Positions 10,816 through 22,025 of a stretch of DNA of 64,000 bases are shown here, one piece after another. A program made the translations under genes and the position numbers. The DNA is taken from positions 682,001 to 746,000 of the forward strand of contig JACKQL020000008.1 in assembly GCA_018296165.2 (NCBI GenBank), in the 5' to 3' direction. The notes beneath the pieces are model-generated. The model saw only the letters and a program-made list of their open reading frames with translations, had not been told where the DNA came from and made no database searches. Positions within the stretch are counted from its first letter, which is position 1; each line of letters starts with the position of its first letter. The DNA is from Termitomyces sp. T153 (lineage: Eukaryota > Basidiomycota > Agaricomycetes > Agaricales > Lyophyllaceae).

Positions 10816-11798
10816 TGTCATGACCCCGCTCCCTAGACACTGTTCCCAACCCCTCCCAATTTCCCGTCTAACTCCCCTGAACCCCGCCCACACTGGATAA
10901 CTCCGATGCTTCTCCGGCAAACCCCGACGGCAACTCCAACACCCTCTCCGTAGCCATCAACACTCCCCCTAAAACCTTCCCCCACTGTTCCTGGCCACGT
11001 CATATGTTCCTGACCCCCTACCCTAGTTTACCTGACCCACCCCGGAGTATCACGACATCCTCGGAGCAGCCCATGCCCCCAACTGATCCCATCAGAATAC
11101 CGCCGCAGCCCGCCCTTGGATCATACCCAACACCCGTTGACTCCGCACAGCTCTGTCGACTCCCGCTGCCATATCCACTGCCCTCCGGGGTACCCAATAA
11201 TCGGTATATAAGTCGTAGAATAACTCCTTGAACTTTAGTCTTGATATTACATTTACCGGTTTCCTATGTTTCGTCTCTCGTCTCATCTCTGTTTCTATTT
11301 TTAAGTTTCAAATCTATTTTTCTCCTCAGTCTTGTCTTGTCTCCGTCTTATCTCAACTGTACATATTTCCTTTGTTCTTCTAAGTTCCTCTTGCTCCCTA
11401 CGTCCGTACAAACTCCGTGCACGTGCCATGACCCAAACATTCTTACGACAACTCCACCCTTGTTCCCCGCTCGGCCCTGGGACCCATCAAGCCCTGGTAA
11501 TCCCCTATCCAACTCCAGCCCCGCCCCCATCACTTGAGAAGCCTCCACTCACCCTGCAATCTATTTGCGTGCCCACAAACTAGCCCTGACACCTACCCTG
11601 GGTCAACAACTAATACCTTCGGTCTTAGACTTCTCTGGACCATTCAGGACTTGCTCAAGCCACTTTCCCTAGAACCCCCTCGCAAGCCTTTCTACCTCCG
11701 CTCCAACTCTGGACGCCTGGTTATAAACACAGGACATTGCATCCACCTAGTAAGGACTTGCCAGTGTACTGAGCCCCCGTTGTCAGTGGAACCTGACA
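10816..11798 (+). repeat. A-young 3' LTR (983 bp)
   Basis: Starts TGTCATGACCCC and ends GGAACCTGACA, as the 5' LTR does. TATATAA is at 11205-11211 and the self-priming 13-mer at 11237-11249. The differences from the 5' LTR are largely C/T and G/A, often at CpG. Confidence 0.93.
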
Positions 11799-11803
11799 CC
11801 ACC
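11799..11803. repeat. Target-site duplication (right), CCACC
   Basis: Matches 1178-1182 exactly and joins the two halves of A-old. Confidence 0.9.
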
Positions 11804-13552
11804 AACAAGTGCCTCATTTGCCTAAAACACTACTCCAGCTCTGGGGAAAGAACTCTGGGCATCTGCACCAGTCCACTCTGTATCAATGCATGGGCAGCTG
11901 CCACTTCATCCAGGAGAATCCAGTGCTTGCAAACCCAGTCTGCCAACTCATGTCAATAAGGGCAAAATGGGAGAAAACAGAGAACTCACACATAACTCCT
12001 CTCTGCCCTGAGGCTGCCTCATTGGCTAGCCACTCTTTGCACCATCTCTCTGCCTCCACTGCTGCTCTGGACTCTCCTGCTTCAGGTGACCCTTGCTACA
12101 CCTCTGCTTTCCACTCTGCCCATGCCTTCAGCTGTCCCAGTCATTTCTACAACCCATGAACCTCCAGTGCCTGCTCAGCAGCTGTCCATGTAGCCAACTC
12201 CTGCTTCCACCACACCATGTCTCTATCCCTCTATGGCATGTTTCTGTCCCTCTGCACCATGTCTCAATCCTTTCCCACTCTTTGGAGCTCCTTCTTATGG
12301 ATTGTTAGCATCCCTGTCAATGCCTCCACATAGCAGTGCAAGAGAGGCTTGGAAATTGAGAGGGATGGCTTGGAGGTTCCCTCAAATCCCCCCATCAGAG
12401 CTCCTGTCTCAGGAGAGTACACATACAACCCTGGAAGGTCTGCCATTGGCTCCTCATCCAATGGCCTCTTGCTCAGCCCTATCTCTGGCAATGGGGAGGC
12501 CCTCTGCTTTACTTTGTCATGTGTGGTCAGGGCCCCCTCTCTCCACCCTCCCTGCAGTGGCCCCACCTTCTCTGTTGGCTGTTCTGCACCCTCTCCATTC
12601 TCCAACCCAGATCCCTGCTTCAAAACCCAACCTTGATTCTCCTCACCCATCTGCTCTGTCACTCAGGCCAAGTCCCATCCCTGCTCTGCAGAGATACATG
12701 CTATATACCAACTCAGTGAGATTGAGCACTTCTCATGTCTTGTACAACATGGAAGACATACTGACAAGTTTGGCAGGACTCCAGCACTGGTTCTTCAAAC
12801 TTGCACTGCTCTCCATGCTAGGCACAGTGGGCACACTAGAATGGTATTCCAGCTCAAATGTCAATGATGATATGCTTAAAGACTCACTGGGGCCTCTGCC
12901 TAACACCACTCCAAGGTTGGGGGGCCCTGCACCTGCCCAACCACTTCTGCAAAATGCTCTGCTATCACTTCTGTCTGCACTACTCTTTGGAACTCAGGAA
13001 CTACTTGCACCATCCCCACCCTCAAGCTCAGCCTGGGGGGATGGGTCAGTGACACCTGAGCAGATTGAGAAGGTTGTCCCAGGGCCTGAGAAGAATCCTG
13101 GGATGAGCCTGCCACTGCCACAGACAACTCTATTTGACTTGGTCAGTACAGCAATGAGTGAGGAACTATCACACTCATGAATACAATACATTCTTTCCAC
13201 CCTCTGCTTATTCTGGCATCAGTTGAATCCCTGTTGCTAGCTCTTATACTCTGCCCAAACATTGACACAGTTATCATCTGATGGCAAGGGGGTGGAGGAC
13301 AATGTTGGGGATGCTGATGAAGATTCAGAAGAAGACATTTGAAAAGTTGAGAAGCACTGGAGTACATCCTGACCCTTTTCAATTTCTTGAGGGAGCTTTC
13401 TGATGGATGACAATCCTTGCTTTGACTTGGTTCTGTATGCCACTGCTGCTGCTATGAATTGATCAATATTGCTCTGGCTTTGATTTCCATGCCCCCACTA
13501 ACTTATGACTCATGTCCATGCCTCAAGAGTCTCAATGCTGAAGGGAGGGTGA
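11804..13552 (+). mobile_element. A-old right half: post-pol region and antisense-ORF remnant
   Basis: Continues A-old after the A-young insertion. The text at 11799-11870 parallels 9454-9520 of A-young. CpG is almost absent. On the minus strand, pieces homologous to A-young's antisense ORF are spread over 12264-13341: a start like MSSSESSSASPT at about 13339, a middle piece with VVQTEVIAEHFAEVVG near 12960, and a C-terminal piece with KVKQRASPLPEIGLSK near 12480. About 240 bases between the last two have no counterpart in A-young. The segment ends with a GAAGGGAGGG polypurine tract. Confidence 0.8.
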
Positions 13553-14650
13553 TGTCATGACCCACTTCCAAATCTCTAGACCTCCTCCCAGTCTGCCCTG
13601 CTGCCCCAGAGTCCCCACCAACACCCCCTCAACTCACCCCAACCTTTGTTCACTCACAGCTTCTGCCTCAGCTAACTCCAACACTTCTCCAGAAAACCTT
13701 GATGGCCTTTTGGCAAACCCCAATATGTTCCCTGTGGACTCTGCCCTTCTCCCTTCTCCTCCCAAGCTCCCAGGCCCCTCCAACATCTCTTCTAACCCAG
13801 GTACACATTGTTAACTTGTTCCCTCAACCTATCCAACCACTCTGAAACTTTCCAATGGCTATAGAGCAGACTGCATTCCCATCAGTTCCCATCAGATTAT
13901 TACCATGGCCCACCATCTGATTAGAACCAACACCTGTCAACCTCATGTAACTCTGACAAGCACTGCCATTGCACCCTCAATCCCTGGAGGAGGTCCAGTA
14001 GCTAATATATAAGTTGTAGAGTAGCATCTGTTATGCTAGTCTTGATATTATCTGTGGTTACTTCTTTCTTATTATGTTTATCTCTGTTATATTTCATGGT
14101 CTCACCTCTGTCTCTATTTCTGTCTCTAATCTCTAGTCTTGTCTCAATTCTATTTTGTTCTCATCCTATCTCATCTCAACTCCATCTCATCTCAACTACC
14201 TCCATTTCATTTATCATTGCCTGAATTCCTTTCAACTTTGACTCTGTTACAAACTCCAATCATACTTCTATAACCCCAAACATTCATAATTAACTCTGGA
14301 CCTTGCTCTATGTCCAGCCCCAGAACCCATCAACATTAACATTAATTGATCCTCCATTAACCTCTGGCTCCACTCCCATCACTCATGTGGCCTCTGCTTG
14401 CCCCACACTCTTTGTATTTGCTTCTGAACTTGTACCTGAGTCTTCCTCAAGCCCAACCCTCCTTTGTACCTTGTCTTGGACTCCTATAGGCCACCCTGGA
14501 CTTACTCAGACCACTCCCCCTAGCTCATCCTCACAAGTATCTGGAGTCCAGACCCCTTCAGAGCACTAGATTATAAGTGCAGGACAATGTGTCTGCCCAG
14601 TAAGGACTTGCCCAATTAAGCTGAGCCTCTGTAATCAGTGGAACCAGACA
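13553..14650 (+). repeat. A-old 3' LTR (1098 bp)
   Basis: Starts TGTCATGACCCAC and ends GGAACCAGACA. It is homologous throughout to the A-young LTRs but lacks nearly all their CpGs. A tandem TATATAA-like word (aatatataag, ~14003) and a cttgatatta arm (~14040) are still visible. Family C sequence follows at 14651. Confidence 0.88.
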
Positions 14651-15427
14651 CTCTGCAAGCCTTTAGTAATGTTCTTTGGCTTCACTAACAGCCCTGCCAC
14701 TTATACCAAGACCTTGTAGGAACATTGTCAGATCATCACATGCATTGTCTTGGAATGCTCCCACTGACACCAGCTCTACTTTAAGCCTGAGAGAGCACAC
14801 AAATCTGATACAGTTGAGCCTGCATTTCCTACAGGCATGTAGGGGTTGAGTTATTCCCCTCTGGGCTGATTTGCACATCTGTTCATACCTAGTAGTAGAC
14901 ATGGTGCATGTCGCAAGGGGAATCACTTTCAAAGTAGCAGGATAAACAGTCCACTACCTTATTGGGCTCTCCTTTGACATACATGATGTCAAAATTAAAT
15001 CTCAACATATAGTCCATCCACCATTGTTGACAAGGAGATAGATTTTGTTAAGTTTTGAAAAACTCAAGCTTTATGATTCATAATTACATGGATCCTATAC
15101 CCCAGAAGCTTACCCTCTCATTTGAGGAGTTCTCCAAGGATAGCCAGTGTCTCAAGTTCATGCACAGCATAGTTTTGCTGTGTGTTAGTGAACTCCTTAG
15201 ACATGAACCAGGCTGACTAACATTTCTGCCAGCTTGGTCCCTATCCATACATTGCTATGATGTTTGTGTTTGAAGTGTTGCATACACACCATATGGGATC
15301 CTCATGTTGAGGATTTATTGGCCAAATGATGGCTGTTTTGGCACAGATCTGCTTAATCATGTCAAAGTGCTGTTGGTGGATGGGGCACCAGTGGAATGGC
15401 AACTTGTTCTGTGTCATGGCCATCAAG
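14651..15427 (-). mobile_element. Family C gypsy, RNase H part (split by element B)
   Basis: The minus strand encodes a worn RNase H. The end nearest B reads TGPLMAMTQNKLPFHW in frame with the RT part at 22026-22344 once B is removed. Farther left are words like MLRFNFDIMYVKGEPNKV (about 14940-15030), the usual end of RNase H. It is cut at its left end by the A-old 3' LTR. Confidence 0.75.
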
Positions 15428-15796
15428 TGTAAGGGCAACCTCCAGAGCAGTGGATCACAGTCATGCAGCTAGCAGAGGGGGATCTGAAGTATATTAGCAG
15501 AGTAGATGACAATAAAAACAGTAACTAATCAGCTAGCAGAGGGGGATCCAAAGAGAACAAGTCTAAGGATCCCCACTGCTCAGCATGGCACATCAGCAGG
15601 CATTGGAGGCATGGGAACTACTGTACAGATGACTGGAGCTACTCCTAATCCTAGGGCAATGGTCACTGAGGTAATACAGAGAACTCTGCAGTTCTCCAGA
15701 GATCTCCATGGTCTTGGAAAGAGTCATGGAGAGGTTGAACAAGCTGTGGAGGTGCTGGAACCAGTCACGGAGGTTGGAAATGGAAGTTCCCTGACA
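15428..15796 (-). repeat. Family B 3' LTR
   Basis: In plus-strand reading it begins TGTAAGGGCAACC and ends TTCCCTGACA. It is homologous to 21677-22025 along its length. The agaacaagtct arm is at 15554-15564. The preceding five bases, TCAAG, are the left target duplication. Confidence 0.9.
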
Positions 15797-15869
15797 TCAC
15801 CTCCCTTCTAGCATGTGGCATCTCAATGCATGGGGTAGAAGAAGTCCCTGATTGCTCAGTCTGCTGGTG

Positions 15870-17525
15870 AAATAGGGTAGATTCCTCATATGGCATGCAG
15901 GGTGTCCGGATGTCTCCAGTGGAACTCCTTGACAAGTCTGGAGGTGTGTACATTCTCCTGTGGCTCCCAGGAAATATCCTCAATTCCATAGCCTTTCCAC
16001 TTCACCTTGTATTATAGTCATCTCTAGAATAAATGGCTGTCCAGGATTTCTTCCACTTCATACTCCTCATTATCATTGACCACCATGGGGGGTGGCAGAG
16101 GTGGTGGACATTATCCTGAGATAGAGTCTTTAGGGGCTGGAGTTAGTTTGACTATGTTGAACACTGGATGAAGCTGGCGCATCCCTGCAGGAAGTTGGAG
16201 TTGATAGGCAAAGGGTCCTACCTGTTGTTCCACTGTGAATGGCCCTAACTGATGGTGTGACAGCTTTTTTGAGGGTTGGGTAGTTGTAATATTAGAGGCA
16301 TCCAGATAGACTTGATCTCCAGGCTGATATCTGCACTCTGGGGTCCTTCTGCAGTCATAGTATTGTGCCATGTTGTCCTTTGCCTTTGCCAGCACAGCTC
16401 AGGCCTCCTTCTGTGACCTTTTCATCTGGTCCACAAATTTGTTTACTGCCTCATTCTCTGAGGGTCAGGCCCAGGGTTCAAAACTCATGCATGAGTGCTA
16501 TCCAGTGTCAAGGAAGAATGGGAAAAACTGGGTGGACATGTGAACATAGTTGTTGACTGAAATTTGGCATCAGGGAGGAGTTTGTCCCAGTCATCTTGGC
16601 ACTTGTTGCAGAAGAGGTGAAGGTACCACTCCAACTGCTGCTTTACGCATTCTATCTGGCTGTCAGACTGTGGGTGGTAGGCAGTGGTGGTGTGGAGCTT
16701 TACTCTGAGCAGTCAGTAGAGCTCCTGGGAGAACTCTGCCATGAATTGTAGTCCCCAATCCAAGACATAGGTGTCTGAGAGGCCATGGAGCTTCCAGATG
16801 TTCCTCTAGTACAGGTTTGCAGCACCCATTGCAGAGCAGTAGTGTGGGTCAGAATGAAGTGCACCCTCTTGCCATACAGGTCCACCACCACCATGATCAT
16901 GTCATAACCATGGGTGTTGAGGAGCTCTATGATGAAGTCTACAGATGCTATGCTCCATTGTTCCATGGGCACTAGTAGTGGGTGTAACTGTCTGTAGGGG
17001 AGTCAATGCTGGGGCTTGGTCTGGAGGCAGAGATCACAGGTACTAGTATAGGACCCAATGTACTGGGACATCTGGGGCCACCAGTAGTTCTACAATACTA
17101 GCTCCAGTATCTTCACTGCCCAGGATGCCCTGCAATGTGGAAGTTGTGGTGTTGTTCCACAATCCTCTGAGACAGAGCTCTGGAATGTTGGGGACATAGA
17201 TATAATCTTGGAAGGTCAGGATTCTATCTCAGAGGGCCCATTCATTAGTGCAGACCACCTTGACACCAGTAGTATGCCCTGACTTCAGTGTTCTAGTGGC
17301 CTGCACCACAAGCTCCTCCTGTTGACCATCCCAATTACCCTGCCATATGTCCTGGAGAATGTTCACCTCTGCTCCACTGATGGCAAGACTCTCCATAGCT
17401 TGAATTGCAAACAATTTGGGGTGGAGGAGCACAATGTTACTGTTATCCCCTTTCCCTGTACCATGGTCCACCCTCTGGGACAGGGCATCCAGTTTCCCCA
17501 TGCTCTGGCCAGGCTTGTGGTGCAA
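15870..17525 (-). pseudogene. Family B integrase and chromodomain
   Basis: DDE core: [10 protein letters not shown] near 16940, VLDWGLQF near 16755 (Arg of the usual DRG is Trp), and QIECVKQQLEWYL near 16660, where the catalytic Glu survives. A GPFTVEQQVGPFAYQLQLP/HPVFNIVKL segment (16130-16250) precedes a chromodomain near 15870-16050 with VKWKGYGIEDISWEPQENV. The frame is broken repeatedly, e.g. TGA at about 16717. The zinc domain is poorly preserved around 17020-17200. Confidence 0.8.
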
Positions 17526-17555
17526 GAAGAAGTCAAAGTTGGCAAGGTAGAGGGA

Positions 17556-18929
17556 CTATTGGACCTGTTGGCAATTGAGCTTCTTGGCCATCTGGAAGTA
17601 TTCAAGGTTCTTGTAATCTGTCCAGACTTCAAACTTGTGCCACACACCTTCCAGAAAGTGCCACCACTCCTTGAACAACCAGATGATGGCCAGCATCTCC
17701 TTATTGTGGATCTTATAGTTCAATTCCACTGCATTCAGGCTTTTGGAGTAAAAGGCCACTGGATGCCACTTCTCATCCTCCAGAGATTGCTGTGAGAGCA
17801 CTGCCCCAGTGGCAAAGTCAGAGCTGTCAGCCTCTACATGGAAGGGAGAGTTGTCATCTGGGAATAGGAGGATGGGCCTAGAGGTCACAGCACACTTGAG
17901 AGTGTCAAAGGCCATCTGCTCTAGAGGTCCCCAGCTCCATGTAACATCCTTTCTCATGAGGTCAAACAGTGGGCAGGCATGGTGCAAGAAGTCCTGGATA
18001 AATCTCTGGTAGAAGTTTGCTAACACAAGGAATGCCTGCACCTCCTTGTTCTGGGGCTCTGGCCACTCTGCCACACCTGCTACCTTCACTGGGTCGATCT
18101 CCACAGTTCCATGTGAGATGGTCAGGCCAAGGGACTCAATACAGGTTTGTTCAAACTCACACTTCTCCAGCTTGAGGTAGAGCTGGTGCTGGTGGAGGTG
18201 TTTCAGGACAAGATGAGTGATCTGACAGTGTTCCTCCAGCATTTTGGTGTAGATAAGGATGTTGTCAAGGTACATGCACACTATGCCCTCTGCAATGAGG
18301 TCCTGGAAGATGTCATTTATCATGGTCTGGAAGGTGGCCAGGCTGTTTGTGAGACTGAAGAATATAATGAGCAGCTCAAACAATCCCCAGTTGGTCTGGA
18401 AGGCCACCTTCTACTTGTCTCCTTTCTAAATGTGCACATTGTTGTAACCCCACTGGACATCCAGTTTAGTGAAGTATCATGCACCCCAGAGGTTGTTGAT
18501 GAGCTTGGAGATGAGGGGAAGGGGGTGACAGTTCTTCACTGTCATAGCATTGAGTACCTGACAGTACTGTATCAGTTGGAAGGAGCCATCCCTTTTTTTG
18601 ATGAAGAAGACTGGAGAAGCCATTGGGGACTTAGACAGATGGATATGACTGGAGTCCAAATTCTCCTGGAGGAATGTGTCTAGCTTGTCCTGCTTCCTGG
18701 GCATGAGGGGGTAGACCTTACAGCTGGAAAGTGCAGAGTCTGGCAGCAGTTCAATGGCATGGTCCCATCTCTTGCACTCCAGAAGTGAGTCAAAGGAGGC
18801 TTTGGAGAACACATCTTCAAATGCATGCAAGTAGGGGGGTACCACATCCCAGAACTCTTGAGGCATGGCATTGGCAGTGAAGGCCTGGGCCAGCCTCTGG
18901 GACATGGTCTGGCTAGCTCTGATCTCCAT
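17556..18929 (-). pseudogene. Family B reverse transcriptase and RNase H
   Basis: The N-terminal RT part reads down from 18929 (PPYLHAFEDVFSK, then SPMASPVFFIKKRDGS and a worn YCQVLNAMT). The second block starts near 18407 with WGLFELLI, SLTNSLATFQ and the active site [10 protein letters not shown] (~18265). RNase H follows with EADSSDFATGAVLSQ and ELNYKIHNKEMLAI. A lost codon or frame break separates the two blocks near 18430. Domain order and spacing are normal for Ty3/gypsy. Confidence 0.87.
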
Positions 18930-19292
18930 GATGGAGGGTGGCAGGTGGACAGTAGTAACATAGATTCAATCCCCCACCTCTATCACTTTGTTTGGGAGCT
19001 CTGGCTCATATATACCATCAAACTCCCCTTCATGCTCCTCCTCTGAGGCTCTGCTGTTGCCCCAATTGTCCTTATAGAGGGCCTCTCTACAAGAGAATAC
19101 CAGAGGCAGAGGATCCAGAAGGTCTAGATCTGCAAAGAAGAGAGGGCCAGTGCAACATGCATGGATGGCTGTGTGCTCTCAGACTTGGGTCCAATGCTCT
19201 GCCCTGTCCTCTGCAGTGCAGGTGGAGCACTTTCTGAGGCACCTGCTCATGGTCACCTCTCCTTTAGTCCAATCAACCTCAGAGTTATGCTC

Positions 19293-19643
19293 TTAGAGCC
19301 ACATGAACCCAAGGATCATGTCTTGTCTTCCCAAGCTGGTGACAGTGAATATGGCATGCTCCATGTAATTCCAATAATGGAGAACCAAGGCAACCACAGA
19401 GCTAATAGTGCTGGCTTTGTTGGGCATTTTGTCAATGTTGTAGACAGGAATGGGCTTGGAAAGGGGCTGCATAGTCAGGCTGCAGCATTTGACAAACTCC
19501 AAGTCCAGGAGGAGTCCCATTGCTCCACTGTCCAGGAAAGCTATGACTCCATGGTTTTGCTGAGTGTCTGTTGTCTCAATCTCCATGTCAAGGTGTAGGG
19601 AGTTGGCAGATGGGCCAGAGGCCATCACATACTGTTGGGGCAT
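19293..19643 (-). pseudogene. Family B aspartic protease
   Basis: A 116-residue minus-strand frame holds the retropepsin signature FLDSGAMGLLLD near its middle and ends with DMILGFMWL, the usual ILGxxWL. Only one module is present, unlike A-young. Confidence 0.82.
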
Positions 19644-19861
19644 TCAGCACACCCAAGCAGGGCTGCACTGACAGACCTTTGAAGGTGTTGGAGAGCTTGG
19701 CAGAGGCTTTGGAGTTCATGTTTGTATATTTGGAGGGGGGCTTCAAGGTTCTTCTGTCTCAGAATGAAGGGCATTGGAAAAGGCAGTTTCATTTTTTATT
19801 GACAGACAAAAGAACCTGTTAGCACCTAGCAACAGAGGCATACACCTCATCTGTTGCTCAA

Positions 19862-21570
19862 CTAAAAATCCCCCTCCAGCTCTGGAGGTGAGGTGCATGC
19901 ACTAACTTCCTCTAGGGTCAACTCTGGTGTAGGCTCATCCAGCAACAGAGCTCCAGTGGCATCTTTTACAGCCAAAAGCTGCAGGAGGAGTTCCTCCTGC
20001 TCTACTGTGGCAAGGTAGCATACCTCTAGGCCCAGGGGACAGTGACATGCAAAGTGCCCAGGCTTCTTGCATCTCTGGCACAACAGCAGGGCAGTGCAGA
20101 GTTGTCAGGCCACATTCACCTCTATAGGAATCCCCGGTAGCAGGGGACACACTATGGGGGCAGCTGGAGTGATGTGAGGGGACGAGCACAACCACAGATA
20201 AACCTGGCTAGAAATAAGCAAGCACAAGTGACAAGCAGGCGTCAAAGGAGCAAGAAGCGGCTAAGAAGCAAGCAAAGGGTGAGCACAGCAAGCTAAGCTG
20301 AGGTGACGATGCTGGGGCTCTCACAGTCAATTCACTGGATAGACCTGGGGAATGCTGTTATTGATCGGTCAAAGGATATTCTATCCTTATGACTGGCTTA
20401 TATACTACATCTGTGGCTATGCTATGACTAATGCTATATGTGGTAAGCAGGCCTGAATATGCTAAGCAGTAATGACTATCAATACATCAAAAGGAGAAAT
20501 AGGGTCTGATGACTATGAAGGGCTGATGAATACTGACTGGAGGGTGCAGGGGCTTGGCAGCCAGTCAGTCAGATATGCTAGAGATGATGCTATATCTGTG
20601 ACTAAGGCTGGATAGAGTCGGAGTTACCCATAAAGGTGTCATCCCCTTACAAGTGAGGGCTGGCATTGGGTGAGTAGGCATAGGGTAGCAGAAGTTGCTG
20701 ACTGGAGTAGGGTGCAGTGTGGAATGGGGGTGGCAGAGCTCTCTCTGGATCTCCATGAGTTGTCATTGGTCTCAGGCCACTTCATACCACAATGCAATCT
20801 TTTTGTTGTTGGGGCAACCCTCCACCAGATTGTCAATGTGTTCCACCAATGCAGGGTGCAAGCCATCCCAGAAGATGAGGCATAGTTAGAGGCTATCAGG
20901 GTAGGCAGCCTGTTTGACCAGAACTCAGAATGAGTCGATGTACTCATCCAATGTACGCTTTTCTTGTCCATACTGCTTCCTGTCCTGCAGTGTCAGTGCT
21001 GCCATCTTGGCAGGGCCTAATAGGAAAAACTCTGCACAAAAGTCCTTCTCAAAGGCAGCCCAGTCCAGAAAGCTCCCCACACCTCCAGGATGGCAGAAAA
21101 CTCACAGCACATAGGTGGAGGCACACCCAGTCTTCATGTATGATAGCACCCAGGCTATTTTCAATGTGTCAGAGTCAAAAGCATCTCTGCTGAGGTAGAT
21201 GTAGGTGAGGCAAGACTGTAGGAATTGCTTCCCACCAGAGTGGGCACCATCATATGTGTCTGGTAGCACCAGACTAGGAATCCACAGCTATAGAGTCACT
21301 GGAGCCATGGGAGCAGGTGCTATGGCAGGCAGGGCTGGTTCTGCAGCCATGAGAGGGGTGGAGTTAGGGCTTAGGCATTCTACCAACACCTGGAGGGATT
21401 GGGAGATAAGATCTGTTGTCTGATGGAGAGTAGAGAGTTTGGTCATATAGTGGGGTAAGAAATGATTGTGTTAATTGCACCTGGGTCTCTAGGTGGAGCA
21501 GGCAAGTTCAGGCTTTGTCCTGCAGGGCTGGGGCCTCTGAAGGTGTGTCTGGGTTGGCAAGCTGAGACAT
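19862..21570 (-). pseudogene. Family B gag with CCHC zinc knuckle
   Basis: The start is likely ATG 21568-21570 (MSQLANPDTPSEAP). The core reads GGKQFLQSCLTYIYL, then DWAAFEKDFCAEFF and EKRTLDEYIDSF (~20920-21270). It is followed, after the solo LTR at 20173-20651, by a zinc knuckle CQRCKKPGHFACHC near 20040-20083 (CX2CX4HX4C). TGA/TAG stops and frame changes are present in several places, so no complete product is possible. Confidence 0.8.
20173..20651. repeat. Solo LTR, family I (479 bp), inside family B gag
   Basis: Ends are TGTGAGGGG and CCCCTTACA, an imperfect 9-bp inverted repeat with TG...CA termini. It is flanked by a perfect 5-bp duplication AGTGA (20168-20172 and 20652-20656). Several CpGs remain (20182-20350), unlike the surrounding element, so it inserted later. 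A TATATAC word lies at about 20399. The internal region was presumably lost by LTR-LTR recombination. A related fragment is at 1-124. Confidence 0.88.
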
Positions 21571-21663
21571 AGAACTCTGTGGTTCTTAATCCTAGTGGAG
21601 AAGTGACAGATAGCAGCTCAGAGGTTCCTTGCAGCTATGAGGGGCTTCCAGGCCAGTTTTAGG

Positions 21664-21674
21664 AGACTTGTTCT
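21664..21674 (-). other. Family B primer-binding site, self-complementary
   Basis: In plus-strand reading AGACTTGTTCT lies two bases inside the 5' LTR (LTR starts 21677). It is the exact reverse complement of AGAACAAGTCT at 21803-21813 within that LTR and 15554-15564 in the other. Eleven paired bases is also the length described for Tf1. Confidence 0.65.
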
Positions 21675-21676
21675 GC

Positions 21677-22025
21677 TGTAAGGGCAACCTCCAGAGTAGC
21701 AGATTTGAGTCATGCAGCTAGCAGAGGGAGATCCAAAGTATATTAGTGGAGTAGATGACAATACAAAGAGTAACTAATCACCTAGCAGAGGGGGATCCAA
21801 AGAGAACAAGTCTAAGGATCCTTGCTGCTTGGCACAGCATATCAGTGGGTGGTGGAGGCATGAGAACTACTGTACAGGTGATCAGAGCTACTCCTAACCC
21901 TAGGGCAATAGTCACTGAGGTAATATGGAGAACTCTGCAGCCCTGGAAAGAGCTATGGAGATGTCAAACAAGCTGTGGAGGTGCTGGAACCAGTCATGGA
22001 GGTTGGAAATGGAAGTCTCCTGACA
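21677..22025 (-). repeat. Family B 5' LTR
   Basis: Plus-strand reading begins TGTAAGGGCAACC and ends TCTCCTGACA; followed by TCAAG. It holds the agaacaagtct self-priming arm at 21803-21813. Confidence 0.9.

Larger units (their letters stand above)
1183..11798 (+). mobile_element. A-young: full-length self-primed Ty3/gypsy chromovirus (10.6 kb)
   Basis: Complete LTR retrotransposon: 5' LTR 1183-2180, primer-binding site 2181, gag, tandem protease, RT, RNase H, integrase with chromodomain, antisense ORF, polypurine tract and 3' LTR 10816-11798. LTR ends are TG...CA and the element is flanked by the 5-bp duplication CCACC. Domain order (RT before integrase) and the chromodomain place it in Ty3/gypsy chromoviruses. 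CpG is abundant, unlike the surrounding A-old, so it is the younger insertion. It is not intact: gag and pol carry many in-frame TGA codons, at least two frame changes, and an integrase catalytic Glu replaced by Lys. Confidence 0.95.
15428..22025 (-). mobile_element. Family B: complete but decayed Ty3/gypsy chromovirus
   Basis: Minus-strand element of 6.6 kb with LTRs at 15428-15796 and 21677-22025, TG...CA ends and a perfect 5-bp duplication TCAAG (15423-15427 and 22026-22030). Reading down the minus strand: gag with CCHC, protease, RT, RNase H, integrase, chromodomain. Removing it restores the RT/RNase H reading of family C across the junction. Its own gag region is interrupted by a solo LTR at 20173-20651. 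CpG is strongly depleted and stops are frequent, so it is dead. Confidence 0.93.

Noticed and set aside
12233..13180. A 315-codon plus-strand ORF in A-old
   Set aside because: It lies opposite to the antisense-ORF remnant, is Ser/Pro/Leu-rich without motifs, and has no matching open frame at the same place in A-young.
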